Shown: positions 55,881-64,000 of the stretch, in pieces
Layout: each line of letters starts with the position of its first letter
Position numbering within the stretch: the first letter of the stretch is position 1
Position numbers and translations under genes: made by a program
The notes under the pieces: model-generated
What the model was told of the DNA's origin: nothing
The model's input: the letters and a program-made list of their open reading frames with translations, nothing else
Database searches by the model: none
Assembly (NCBI GenBank): GCA_044869915.1
Contig: JBIOYB010000676.1
Location: 7,748-71,747 of the forward strand
Source of the DNA: Allorhizocola sp044869915
GTDB taxonomy: Bacteria > Actinomycetota > Actinomycetes > Mycobacteriales > Micromonosporaceae
Reading direction: 5' to 3'
DNA: 64,000 nt

Positions 55881-58025
55881 GGTGGCGGTGCCGCTTCCCG
55901 CACCGATGTTCACCGCCTCCGCGCACGCCTGCCTGATGAGCAGTCCACCCTGGAGCGGGATCGTCGCGCTGAACCCGTGGGCCGAGCCATACCCCGGGTG
56001 TGCGGCGGCGATGTCCGGCCGGTCGATGTCGGCCGGGAACGTCCCGAGGAATGTGCCGGCCACGTAGATGTTGACGTGAGTCGGCGCGGTGGTGTCCGGG
56101 TCGATGGCCCACCCGCTCACACGGATGGTCCCCGCTCCCGCGTTGCGCACGGCATACTCGACGGCGCCGAAAGGATCGCCGGCGTACGTGATCTGGTGGC
56201 AGCCGATCAGATCGTTGGTGCCCGAGCCGACGTTCCTCGCGCTTATGCAGATGTAGTGATCGCCGTGGGTGAGCGGGGCGGCCAGCCGGATGGTGGTGCC
56301 GAACCCATGCGACGGCCCAAACTGCGGGTAGGCGCTACCGACGTCCGGCCGGTCGAACGAGGCCATCACGGTCGACGCGGAGACCCAGTCCACCCAGACC
56401 TCCACCTCGACCGGCCCGGACGTGTCCAGATCGATCGCCCAGCCTTCGATCGTCAGCTGTGCGGGGTCGCCCACTGCGACGCTGTCGAAGGAGCCGAACG
56501 GCGTGTGCCGCACCTCGATCTGCCTGCACGCCAACTGCGGGTTGATGTCGTCGGCTTCGACGTTGATGGCATAGGCGCACACGGTGTGGGTGCCGTCGTC
56601 CGGCACGCTCATCGTGAGCGCGAAGCCGTGGTCCGGCCCGTACGCGGGGAACGCGTCGCCGACGTCAGGGCGCGAGTTGGCGGCCACGGTGGCACCGGCG
56701 TAGACGTCATCGATGTATAGGTGCACCTGAATGGGTCCGACGACGTCGGGGTCGATGGCCCAGCCGTGCGCGTACACCCCGCCGGGGGCAAGGTGGACCG
56801 CGTCCAGGTAGCCGAACGCGCGATTGGCCGGGCCCGGCACGTAGAGCAGCTTGTTGGGTGAGTTCGGTCCGGCCTGCGCCACGATCCCCTGCGTGGCCGT
56901 GTCCACGACCGCGCTGCGCACCGTTGTCGGCGCGGCGGTGGGGTGGTGTTGCAAGTAGAGCGCGGCGGCACCGGTGACGTGCGCCGCCGCCATCGAGGTG
57001 CCGTCCGCGACCGTCGGTTCGGTGAGGGACCTGATGCTGACCGATTCGATGGCCGTGCCGGGGGCGAACAGATCCAGGCACGGACCGTAGTTGGAGTATC
57101 TGGTGTCCCGGCTGTCGGCCGAGTTGGTCGCGCCCACCGTGATCGCCTCGGCGACCCGGACCGGGGTGTATTCGCACGCGTTGCGGTTGAAGTTGGCCGC
57201 CGAGATCACGTACGTCAGACCCTGTGCGATCGAGTTGCGTATCGCCTGCTCGAGGCTTGGCCCGTTGCTGTCGTTGTAGACGAGGCTCATGTTGACCACG
57301 GCCGGGCGATGGAGGTTGGCCATCACCCACTCCACGCCGGCCAGCGCCTGGCCGGACACCCCGTTGCCGAGACAGTCCAGGACCCGCACGGGCACGAGGG
57401 TCACCTGCTTGGCGATGCCGTAGGTGGTGCTGCCGATGGTGCCCGCGACATGGGTGCCGTGGCCGTAGCAGTCGTCGGTCCCCCGGCCGTCGTTGACCGT
57501 GGTGAACCCGGCGGCCACGCGGCCGCCGAACTCCGGATGGTCGGCGCGGATGCCGCTGTCCATGACGTAGGCGGTCACGCCGCGTCCGGTGGCGAAGAAG
57601 GTGTACCCGTGGTCCAGGTTTTGCCGGCGCTGGTCGACGCGATCCAGTCCCCAGGTGGCGCCGAGCTGAAGGTCGGTAGCCTTGACAATCGTTTCCTGCT
57701 CCACATAGGCGACGTCCGGGTCGGCCCGGACCGCGGCCAGCTGCTCGGCGTTGAGGCGGGCGGAGTAGCCCGATATCGCGTGCCGGTATTCGAAGCCGAC
57801 CGTGGCACCCTTGGCTTTCGCCCGCGCCACGGCGGTGCGATGGGTCTGGTCCACAGTGGACTTCAGCGCCACGATGTACTGCTCCGGGAGGCCGGAAACC
57901 GTCGCCATGTGCAGCGGGGCCATCACCGACCCGCCGGGGTCCGCCGAGACAGGGCCACCGATGGCGGGCTGGACGACCAGGGTCAGCACCAATCCAGCCA
58001 CCCACCAGCGCGTTCGTCTCACCAC
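55845..58025 (-). CDS. Secreted subtilisin-like (S8) serine protease with three C-terminal repeats
   Basis: A 726-residue pre-pro-protein. After the signal peptide (to about residue 28) an I9 propeptide (48-115, QYIVALKSTVDQ...) precedes the proteinase-K-like catalytic domain. Asp156 (VMDSGIRADHP), His189 (GHGTHVAG), Ser344 (DGTSMAAAHVTG) and the oxyanion Asn in AANFNRN are all present. Residues 404-726 are three copies of a roughly 105-residue module (YAHGWAIDPD, RPDVG..P.(Y/F)GP.HGF, a conserved Cys pair) seen in actinobacterial exported proteins, perhaps cell-wall or glycan binding. Start is the first of two adjacent GTGs, behind GGGAGGG. Confidence 0.85.
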   Translation of the reverse strand: MVRRTRWWVAGLVLTLVVQPAIGGPVSADPGGSVMAPLHMATVSGLPEQYIVALKSTVDQTHRTAVARAKAKGATVGFEYRHAISGYSARLNAEQLAAVRADPDVAYVEQETIVKATDLQLGATWGLDRVDQRRQNLDHGYTFFATGRGVTAYVMDSGIRADHPEFGGRVAAGFTTVNDGRGTDDCYGHGTHVAGTIGSTTYGIAKQVTLVPVRVLDCLGNGVSGQALAGVEWVMANLHRPAVVNMSLVYNDSNGPSLEQAIRNSIAQGLTYVISAANFNRNACEYTPVRVAEAITVGATNSADSRDTRYSNYGPCLDLFAPGTAIESVSIRSLTEPTVADGTSMAAAHVTGAAALYLQHHPTAAPTTVRSAVVDTATQGIVAQAGPNSPNKLLYVPGPANRAFGYLDAVHLAPGGVYAHGWAIDPDVVGPIQVHLYIDDVYAGATVAANSRPDVGDAFPAYGPDHGFALTMSVPDDGTHTVCAYAINVEADDINPQLACRQIEVRHTPFGSFDSVAVGDPAQLTIEGWAIDLDTSGPVEVEVWVDWVSASTVMASFDRPDVGSAYPQFGPSHGFGTTIRLAAPLTHGDHYICISARNVGSGTNDLIGCHQITYAGDPFGAVEYAVRNAGAGTIRVSGWAIDPDTTAPTHVNIYVAGTFLGTFPADIDRPDIAAAHPGYGSAHGFSATIPLQGGLLIRQACAEAVNIGAGSGTATSIGCRIVFPRP

Positions 58026-58137
58026 AGCTCGGCCCTCCCGCCCCGCAAGCGCGCGATGCCATCGAAATCGATGGATGTTATCGCGAACGGTACCGGCGTG
58101 GCGGGAAAGCGGCAAGAGGGAGCGGGGGCAAAGAAAT

Positions 58138-58168
58138 ACAGGGCCGGGGAGCTGGTCCCCGGCCCTGT
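58138..58168 (-). terminator. Strong intrinsic terminator of the pyranose-oxidase-like gene
   Basis: ACAGGGCCGGGGA (58138-58150) and TCCCCGGCCCTGT (58156-58168) form a perfect 13-bp stem with loop GCTGG. On the minus strand it follows the stop codon by 12 bases and is followed by ATTTCTTTG, a T-rich tract. Confidence 0.85.
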
Positions 58169-58180
58169 GCAGGAAGTCGG

Positions 58181-60052
58181 CTAGCTTTCCGGGCTGCTGC
58201 CGGCGCCCACCAAGGTCTTGCCGCCGCCGGTCTTCCCTGCGGCGCCGGCCTCGATTTTGACCTCCGGATTGTTGGCCGGGTCCTGCTTATGCTTCGCCAG
58301 CTGATAGGTCACTTTCTTGCTGAGTGCCTTGGCCGCGAGGAACTCGGCGGCCCTGACCGCGAGCGCCGTCATGGTCAGGGTGGTGTTGCCCGCCATCCCG
58401 GTCGGGATGACCCCGCCGCCACCCAGATAGAGGTTGTCGACCTCGAACACCGCCATCGTCTGCCGGTCAACGACACCATGCTCCTTGTCGTCGGCCAGCC
58501 GCGTGGTCCCGGTGACGTGCAAAGCGAACCCGGGATCGAGGAAGCATGGCTCCGACTGCGGCAGGAAGCCACCGATCAGGCCGGCGGCATGCACCAGGTC
58601 GGCCATCATGTCGTGCGCCCGCTTCTGATCCTTGTCGCTCAGCTTGAAATGGAAGGTCGGCTGGGGCATCCCGAACAGATCGGTGTTGACCGTGGATTTG
58701 GCGTCGCTCTTCTTCGTGGAGAACTCCACCCGGTTCTCTTTTTCCGTGTCGCAGGTGCTGAACCAGCGCAGGTCGACCACCAGGCGACTGTCCACGTTGG
58801 GCGGAAGCGTGCCGTAATGGAAAGCATCCCGGTGGATCTGGCAGTGCCACTCGCGGCCCGCCTTGACCGGCACCCACAGATTGGGCTCCGGATCGTCGAA
58901 CGGGATGGGTACCGGATCGGAGGCATGCTTGCGCTGATGGTCGTTGCCCTGCATGCCGCCGATGCTTGCCACCAGCTCCTGCGAAAGGATGACCTGGCAG
59001 AACGCCATCGTCTGCTCACACATGAACTTGCCGACCGACGGCGCTTCAAGCACCGGCGCTTCGGCCTCACCGGCCACTCTGGGCCGGATGCCTGACGCCC
59101 AGAGCAGTTGTGGTGTCAGGATGGCACCGGCCGCCACGACGTAATAGTCGAACTTGTCGGGCACCGTAAGCGGGGCCTTGCCGGTGGCCAGGTTGATCAC
59201 ATCGTGACCGACGATCGTTTTCGTGTTGCTGTCGATTTTGAGTTTGCGGCATTGATGCTCGGGCAGCAGCCTGAACGAGCCGGGTGCCGGATCGGTCACT
59301 ATGCTTTTTGCCTCCGAGTTTTCCGGATAGGCGACGCCGCCCTTCAGGATCACCTCTGGACCGCTCCAATAAACCCGGCGCGTCTCTTGCTCCGGGCGGT
59401 TTTCACGCATGGCTGCCAGCGGCAGGGGTTGGGCATCCTTGTAGGCCGGATCGGCCTTGAGCTTCGCCAGGATGGCCTTCTGCCGCTTCGAGCCGTCGAA
59501 TTCCTTGTTGCTCTTGTGTACCAACGCTTCGGCCTCGCTGTAGAGGCGGGCCATTTCGGCCCTGTTCTTCGTCGCGTCAGGGTCGTGCAGCACTTGAATG
59601 TATTCGGCGGGCACGTCGACCTGAGCCTGTGGGACAGCGCACGTCCAGTGCGTCGCCATGCCACCCACGCCGTAGGCGACCGCCGCCCCGCCCAGGTTGA
59701 ATTCGGGCTTCTGGTCGGGGTTCTGCCCGTTCTGGACCGTGCCCTTGCCTTCGATGTTCAGCTTGTATTGGTACGTCGCCGGATCGATCGCGGTTTCCGG
59801 GCTGCGGCTCGGCACCGATAGTGGGACCAGATGACTCTTGATCACCCCGGAGAACAGGTTGATATTGCGTTGAAAGATGTCCGAGTTTTTCAGATGCGCG
59901 CCGGTGTTGTCGGCCGGCTTTCCGGTATGGCTGGGACCGGCCTCGACCATGGTGACGTTCAGCCCGGCCTTGACCAGGACTCGGGCGAACGTGCAGCCCA
60001 CCGGCCCGGAACCGATGATCAGTACAGTCTTCTGCTGGCCATTGTCTGACAT
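58181..60052 (-). CDS. GMC flavoprotein of the pyranose 2-oxidase / C-glycoside 3-oxidase type
   Basis: A 623-residue FAD enzyme. GSGPVG (14-19) binds ADP; GGMATHWTC (131-139) contains the THW motif in which His135 is the covalent flavin attachment site of pyranose oxidases. LHVTGTTRL and GGGGVIPTGMAGNTTLT near the end hold the catalytic His/Asn region of GMC enzymes. No signal peptide is present, so it is cytoplasmic, as for the bacterial enzymes that oxidise sugars or C-glycosides at C2 or C3. A 60-residue Lys/Gly/Ala-rich tail is unusual. It is transcribed alone, ending at a strong terminator. Substrate and oxygen reactivity unknown. Confidence 0.8.
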   Translation of the reverse strand: MSDNGQQKTVLIIGSGPVGCTFARVLVKAGLNVTMVEAGPSHTGKPADNTGAHLKNSDIFQRNINLFSGVIKSHLVPLSVPSRSPETAIDPATYQYKLNIEGKGTVQNGQNPDQKPEFNLGGAAVAYGVGGMATHWTCAVPQAQVDVPAEYIQVLHDPDATKNRAEMARLYSEAEALVHKSNKEFDGSKRQKAILAKLKADPAYKDAQPLPLAAMRENRPEQETRRVYWSGPEVILKGGVAYPENSEAKSIVTDPAPGSFRLLPEHQCRKLKIDSNTKTIVGHDVINLATGKAPLTVPDKFDYYVVAAGAILTPQLLWASGIRPRVAGEAEAPVLEAPSVGKFMCEQTMAFCQVILSQELVASIGGMQGNDHQRKHASDPVPIPFDDPEPNLWVPVKAGREWHCQIHRDAFHYGTLPPNVDSRLVVDLRWFSTCDTEKENRVEFSTKKSDAKSTVNTDLFGMPQPTFHFKLSDKDQKRAHDMMADLVHAAGLIGGFLPQSEPCFLDPGFALHVTGTTRLADDKEHGVVDRQTMAVFEVDNLYLGGGGVIPTGMAGNTTLTMTALAVRAAEFLAAKALSKKVTYQLAKHKQDPANNPEVKIEAGAAGKTGGGKTLVGAGSSPES

Positions 60053-60143
60053 GCAATCCTCCCTGTAAGTTACGCACCGTAGTCAAGCTAACACGATGGG
60101 TAATCCTTGGGGTGGGAAACCGGGGCCGTGAAACAATCGTGGA

Positions 60144-60641
60144 GTGCTGACACGAGTGGCTTATGCGGGTGCGAGCGTGCTGGCGCTTCTGGTGGCATTC
60201 GTGTCGAACGCCTCGCCGTCGCCCGACGATCCGCGCGGGGTGTGGGTGGTGTTTGTGTTGGGCGCCATCGCCTTTGCCGCGGCCGCGGTCAGGCCCGCCG
60301 CGGTGATCGGCGGGTGGGCGTGGACCACCGCTGGAGGGTTGGCCCTGCTGGGTTTGATCGCCGGGCTGTTCGCGGCCCGGACCACGATCTGCTGCAGGTT
60401 CTTGGTGAGCGTGCACTATGGCCTGCCCTATCCGTGGGCCGATAAGCACGCCGAGTATCGATCGTTGGGCGGCGACGGCCCGCCGGAAACGTTTGATGAG
60501 GATGCGATGTGGTCGGTCGACTGGTTCAACCTGCTGCTTGACGTGGCCTTCTGGATGTGTCTGGCGATTGTGGTGGTGACACTGGGCCGGCTGGCTGTGG
60601 GCTTGGTGCGGCGGGCTCGCATTCGGTCGGCATCCGCTTAA
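60144..60641 (+). CDS. Small integral membrane protein, unknown
   Basis: A 165-residue protein with four likely transmembrane helices (about 5-22, 32-50, 56-79, 127-149) and a polar loop between the third and fourth (YPWADKHAEYRSL). No family recognised. GTG 60144 is proposed because hydrophobic helix one starts directly after it. Divergent from the pyranose-oxidase-like gene and 36 bases upstream of the large secreted protein. Confidence 0.6.
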   Translation: MLTRVAYAGASVLALLVAFVSNASPSPDDPRGVWVVFVLGAIAFAAAAVRPAAVIGGWAWTTAGGLALLGLIAGLFAARTTICCRFLVSVHYGLPYPWADKHAEYRSLGGDGPPETFDEDAMWSVDWFNLLLDVAFWMCLAIVVVTLGRLAVGLVRRARIRSASA

Positions 60642-60677
60642 ATTGACTTTCGGCCAGGGCCGAAATAGTGTGCCCGC

Positions 60678-63600
60678 ATGTCTGGTGATCGTTTCCGTCG
60701 TGTCGGGACCACGCTGCTGGCAATCGTTCTGACGGCCGCCACCGCGTCTGTCGTAGCAGGAGGGACACAGCCCCTGCCGGCGGAAGCCGCAGGACCGTAT
60801 CCTAAGTCGATCGATTTAGGACGCCCGCCGGTCAAGGGAGTGACCGCCGCGGGCGGGGAAACCGCGCGGATGTCCGACGGGGTCTACCGGACCTGGATGG
60901 TCGTCAGCGGCACGACGACCGAAAACGATCCGGCCTACCTGGCCGAGGTGAACCCGTTCACCGGGCGCATGCTCAACTCCTATCCGATGGCCACGGCCGG
61001 CGGCGCCTGGGGCGTCGCGGTAAGCCCGGACGGCAGATATGTCTACGCCATGACTTACGGCCAGGGACACGCCTACCGGCTTACGTACAGTCCCCGCGCC
61101 TTCGTCGACCTCGGCGCCCCCACCGCGGACACCAGCTTCCTGTGGGAAGGCGACACCGATGACCAGGGCAACCTGTGGATCGGCACGTACCAGGGCAACG
61201 CACCGAGCAAGACCGCCGGCCTGCTGGCCAGTTGGCGGCCGGGCACCGGCTGGACCAACCACGGCGGATACGGGCTTCCCTACGAATACGTGCGCTCGGT
61301 CGAGTACGCGCGTGGTCAGGTCTACGTGGGCCTCGGGCAGCAGACCGGCTTCTTCCGCCACGACCCGGCCACCGGCAACGACTTTCCGATACCGCTGCCG
61401 CCCGGCATCCCGAGCGACATGTATACGTACCAGCTCGACGACGCCGGTGACTACCTGTACGTGTATTTCGTCGGCGGGACGTCACCGGCCAAGGGGTGGC
61501 TGTACAACCTGATCACCCAGCAGTGGGTGCGGGAGCTCGTGGGGTATGCCGGTGCCACGGTTTCCGACGAGGGCCCGGACGGCCTGGTTTACCTTGTCAT
61601 GTCTGGCGAGCTGGTCGGCTACGACCCCGACACCGGTGCCGTGACGCACACCGGGTTCACCGGCGACGGGCAGCTTGGTGCGGCCAAAGGGATCCAGCGG
61701 GTGATGGATCCCGACACCGGGCACGAGATGGTGGTCACCGCGCAGGCCGACGGCGCCATCGTGCGCTACGACCTGGTGACCCGTGCCGGCACCTACGTCA
61801 CGTGGGACACGGTCGGTCTCACGCCCAAGCTGACCCCGCTGCGCTCCCTCGCGATCGGCCCCAACGGCTGGGCCTATCTGGGCGGCTACTTCGCCGGCGG
61901 GTTCGCCGGCTACGACCCGGACTCCGAGCGCTGGCACGAATATCCCTTCCCGCACCAGATCGAGGGCATGGCCACCCATGGCAGGAAACTGTATCTGGGC
62001 GTGTACCCCAACGGCGCGCTGTGGGAATACGATCCGGCGCAACCGTTTGGGTCCAGCAATCCGCGCAAGCTTTTTGACCTTAGGACGTACGGTCAGGAGC
62101 GGCCCTGGACGGTCATCTCCGCCGGTCGATACGTGGCGGTCGGCAGCAGCCCGAAGAACTCCAAAACCGACGGTGCCGGGGCGGTCACCCTGTACGACCC
62201 GACGGACGGCTCCTACCGTGTCTTCAACGGCATCGCCGGTGCGGGCGAGATCGGGGCGCTGGCCTACCGCAACGGCATCCTTTACGGCGGCTCGATGAAT
62301 TGCTGCACCGCCGCGACACCCAGCGACGGCACGCTTTTCGCGCTCGACGTCAACACCGGCGCGAAGCTGTGGCAAACCGTCCCGCTGGCGGGGGAGCGGG
62401 GCGTCAACGGGCTCGCCTTCGGCACCGACCCGAACGTCATCGTGGGAGTCACCGCGGGAAAGGCGTTCCGGTACAACGTGACCACCAGGCAACTGCTCAG
62501 CAGCACGACACTGGTGTCCTACAACTGGTCCGGCGTGCGCGGCTTCCAGCCCCGTGCGGTAAACCTGGTCTTCGACCCGCTCGACGGCTACATGTATGGC
62601 ACCGCCGTGGGCCGGTTCCTCAAACTGAATCCGACCACGCTGGCCAACGCCGCCCCGAGCGGTTGGGTCGGCGGCTACTTCGCCGCCGCCAACACCGGTC
62701 GCAAGTTCGCCGTCCAGACCGTCAACGGCCAGGCGCACCTCGTCATGTCGCAGTGGTACGGCCGGCCCGCCGGTCCTGGCATGCTCTACGGCAGCGGCGG
62801 TAACACCACCATGTTCCGCTGGGAGTCGACAGAGACCGCTTTCCAGCTTGGTGTCGGATGGCAACAGGGGTCCGGCTACGACCTGGCGAATGTGGGCGAT
62901 CGCATGGTGTCCGGCGACTTCACGTGCGACGGCGTCGACGACATCGCCGCGGGCTACGATGCGGGCGGGGCGCTGCGTCTGGACGTGTGGGACGGGAAGG
63001 CCACGACCGCGGGACCGCAAAACTGGGGCACGGCGGCGATCGCGCCGTCGGCCGTCGGCGCACGGATGGTCGCGGGAGACTTCGACGGCAACGGGTGCGC
63101 CGACATCGCCCTGTTTGAGGCCGTGGCGGGCACGACCGGGGCGCGGATACACCGGTTTCTGTCGGACGGATCGACGTTTACCAAGACCACGTCCGGCGAC
63201 TGGAGCACGGCCACTGGCTACGATCTCACCAAGGTCGCGGGGCGGATGGCCGCCGGCGATGTCGACGCCGACGGCCGCGACGACATCGTCACCGCCTATG
63301 ATTACGGCACCTTTTTCCGGTACCACATATGGAAAGAAGCGACCGTCTACAGTGGACCATCGGGCTGGTATCAGTCGGGCGGCTTCAGCGTGGCCAACGT
63401 GGGGGATCGGATGGTCGTCGGTGACTTCGACGGCGACGGCGATGACGAACCGGCGATGTTCTACAACTACGGCGGCAGTCATGCCCGCCTGTTCCGGTGG
63501 AGCGCCGGCAGCGGCCAGTTCGCGCTGGCCGACCCCGACTGGGAAGTCACCTCCGGCTACACGTTGTCCATGGTCGGCGACCGCATGGCGGCGGGCGACG

Positions 63601-63770
63601 CCAACGACGACGGCCGCGACGACATCATCGTCGCGTATGACTATGGGACCGATTTCCGTTACCATGTCTGGCTCAGCGGCTGGTCCTACACCGGCCCCAC
63701 GGGCTGGTACGACTCGGGCACCTTCGATCTCGCGCAAGTCGGCGGGCGGTTGGTGATGGGCACCTGGTAG
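60678..63770 (+). CDS. Large secreted beta-propeller / FG-GAP repeat protein
   Basis: A 1030-residue exported protein: signal peptide to about residue 38 (PLPAEAAGP), then about 680 residues of beta-propeller-like repeats (WGVAVSPDGRYVYAMTYGQG, DDQGNLWIGTYQGN, LAIGPNGWAYLGGYFAGG). The C-terminal 300 residues hold five FG-GAP/VCBS-type units of the form DRMVxGDFxxDGxDDI (near 730-970) and a truncated sixth ending VGGRLVMGTW; the Asp-rich loops bind calcium. Such proteins are lectin-like or accessory to extracellular carbohydrate breakdown. ATG 60678 is the natural start. The GH3 gene follows after ten bases, so co-transcription is likely. Confidence 0.8.
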   Translation: MSGDRFRRVGTTLLAIVLTAATASVVAGGTQPLPAEAAGPYPKSIDLGRPPVKGVTAAGGETARMSDGVYRTWMVVSGTTTENDPAYLAEVNPFTGRMLNSYPMATAGGAWGVAVSPDGRYVYAMTYGQGHAYRLTYSPRAFVDLGAPTADTSFLWEGDTDDQGNLWIGTYQGNAPSKTAGLLASWRPGTGWTNHGGYGLPYEYVRSVEYARGQVYVGLGQQTGFFRHDPATGNDFPIPLPPGIPSDMYTYQLDDAGDYLYVYFVGGTSPAKGWLYNLITQQWVRELVGYAGATVSDEGPDGLVYLVMSGELVGYDPDTGAVTHTGFTGDGQLGAAKGIQRVMDPDTGHEMVVTAQADGAIVRYDLVTRAGTYVTWDTVGLTPKLTPLRSLAIGPNGWAYLGGYFAGGFAGYDPDSERWHEYPFPHQIEGMATHGRKLYLGVYPNGALWEYDPAQPFGSSNPRKLFDLRTYGQERPWTVISAGRYVAVGSSPKNSKTDGAGAVTLYDPTDGSYRVFNGIAGAGEIGALAYRNGILYGGSMNCCTAATPSDGTLFALDVNTGAKLWQTVPLAGERGVNGLAFGTDPNVIVGVTAGKAFRYNVTTRQLLSSTTLVSYNWSGVRGFQPRAVNLVFDPLDGYMYGTAVGRFLKLNPTTLANAAPSGWVGGYFAAANTGRKFAVQTVNGQAHLVMSQWYGRPAGPGMLYGSGGNTTMFRWESTETAFQLGVGWQQGSGYDLANVGDRMVSGDFTCDGVDDIAAGYDAGGALRLDVWDGKATTAGPQNWGTAAIAPSAVGARMVAGDFDGNGCADIALFEAVAGTTGARIHRFLSDGSTFTKTTSGDWSTATGYDLTKVAGRMAAGDVDADGRDDIVTAYDYGTFFRYHIWKEATVYSGPSGWYQSGGFSVANVGDRMVVGDFDGDGDDEPAMFYNYGGSHARLFRWSAGSGQFALADPDWEVTSGYTLSMVGDRMAAGDANDDGRDDIIVAYDYGTDFRYHVWLSGWSYTGPTGWYDSGTFDLAQVGGRLVMGTW

Positions 63771-63780
63771 AGGGAGAGCA

Positions 63781-64000
63781 ATGCGAGACGTTGCACTGGG
63801 ACGGTTGGCGCATGCGGTGCTGCAGCCCGGATTCGACGGGCTGGCGCCACCGGACTGGTTGCGGCGTGCGCTGGCCGACGGGCTCGGCAGCGTCCTGTTG
63901 TGGGACCGCAACATCGCCTCATCGGCGCAACTGGCCGAGCTGACCGGCGCGCTGCGCGCGGAAAATCCGGAGCTGCTGGTCGCCATCGACGAGGAGGGCG
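63781..64000 (+). CDS. Glycoside hydrolase family 3 (NagZ-like), cut by window edge
   Basis: The first 73 codons are visible. LGRLAHAVLQPGFDGLAPPD followed by WLRRALADGLGSVLLWDRNI, and then LLVAIDEEG, match the N-terminus of GH3 beta-N-acetylhexosaminidases, which release GlcNAc from cell-wall or chitin fragments. GAGGGAG lies directly before the ATG. It is ten bases after the FG-GAP gene, suggesting one unit. The rest of the enzyme, including the catalytic His-Asp loop, is outside the window. Confidence 0.75.
   Translation, partial: MRDVALGRLAHAVLQPGFDGLAPPDWLRRALADGLGSVLLWDRNIASSAQLAELTGALRAENPELLVAIDEEG

Noticed and set aside
61482..63986. An 834-codon open frame on the minus strand
   Set aside because: Antisense to the FG-GAP protein; its repeats only mirror those of the real gene.
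1..64000. tRNA, rRNA, phage or insertion-sequence genes
   Set aside because: No cloverleaf-type sequence, integrase or transposase was recognised on either strand by reading; a tRNAscan and ISfinder search would be decisive.

Overview
This is a high-G+C stretch (about 70% by eye) with dense genes, GTG starts, stop/start overlaps (ATGA, GTGA, TGATG), CCG/GGC-rich codon use and typical actinobacterial families (KstR2, IpdAB, Liv-type ABC transporters, EACC1, CHAT-type TPR proteins). It reads as the chromosome of a filamentous actinomycete. No rRNA, tRNA, phage or transposase gene was recognised. A 13-bp palindrome, GTCCAnnnTGGAC, is scattered through the window far more often than chance and may be a lineage signature.

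Layout. 1-4027 (minus): a sugar/acid-type catabolic operon with an AraC regulator, a broken enolase-superfamily gene, a BadF-type kinase with an internal tandem expansion, and a ceramidase-like hydrolase running off the left edge. 4077-9110: a fumarylacetoacetase-family hydrolase, a class III aminotransferase, a DegT/AHBA-synthase-like aminotransferase and a stand-alone NRPS-type condensation protein; possibly a small biosynthetic island. 9107-14446: a conflict-type module made of a 953-residue TPR protein, divergent from an EACC1-caspase gene pair. The caspase carries a DnaJ-type zinc-finger region and a C-terminal membrane anchor; I regard this as the most novel locus here. 14541-17348: a TetR/SnoaL divergent pair, a secreted endonuclease/exonuclease/phosphatase-family protein and a small secreted protein.

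17540-50889 is dominated by catabolism of steroid rings C and D. kstR2 (35149) sits beside ipdA-ipdB-ipdC-SDR-echA20-two acyl-CoA dehydrogenases-enoyl-CoA hydratase-CoA ligase. fadD3 and fadA6 diverge from one control region, and a second pair of acyl-CoA dehydrogenases faces an SDR. Sites matching the published KstR2 motif AnCAAGnnCTTGnT lie at 17540, 33003, 35858 and 49287, with a one-mismatch site at 27307. They link these operons, and also a complete Liv-type ABC importer (17778-22456) and an extra acyl-CoA ligase (49321), into one predicted regulon. In this model the importer or MFS carriers bring in a steroid-derived acid, FadD3 activates HIP to HIP-CoA, EchA20 and IpdAB open the last two rings, and FadE pairs, SDRs, hydratase and FadA6 finish by beta-oxidation. 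The downstream end of the ipd operon has an uncharacterised membrane trio (44916-48588).

50879-55880: a second CoA ligase with a substituted A10 lysine, a dehydrogenase remnant, and a four-subunit 2-oxoacid:ferredoxin oxidoreductase operon with its own GntR regulator. 55845-64000: a secreted subtilisin-like protease with three C-terminal repeats, a pyranose-oxidase-type flavoprotein followed by a strong terminator, a small membrane protein, a large secreted propeller/FG-GAP protein, and the start of a GH3 beta-N-acetylhexosaminidase cut by the right edge. Several broken genes (2252-2967, 22450-22716, 43105-43350, 52324-52524) show ongoing gene loss.
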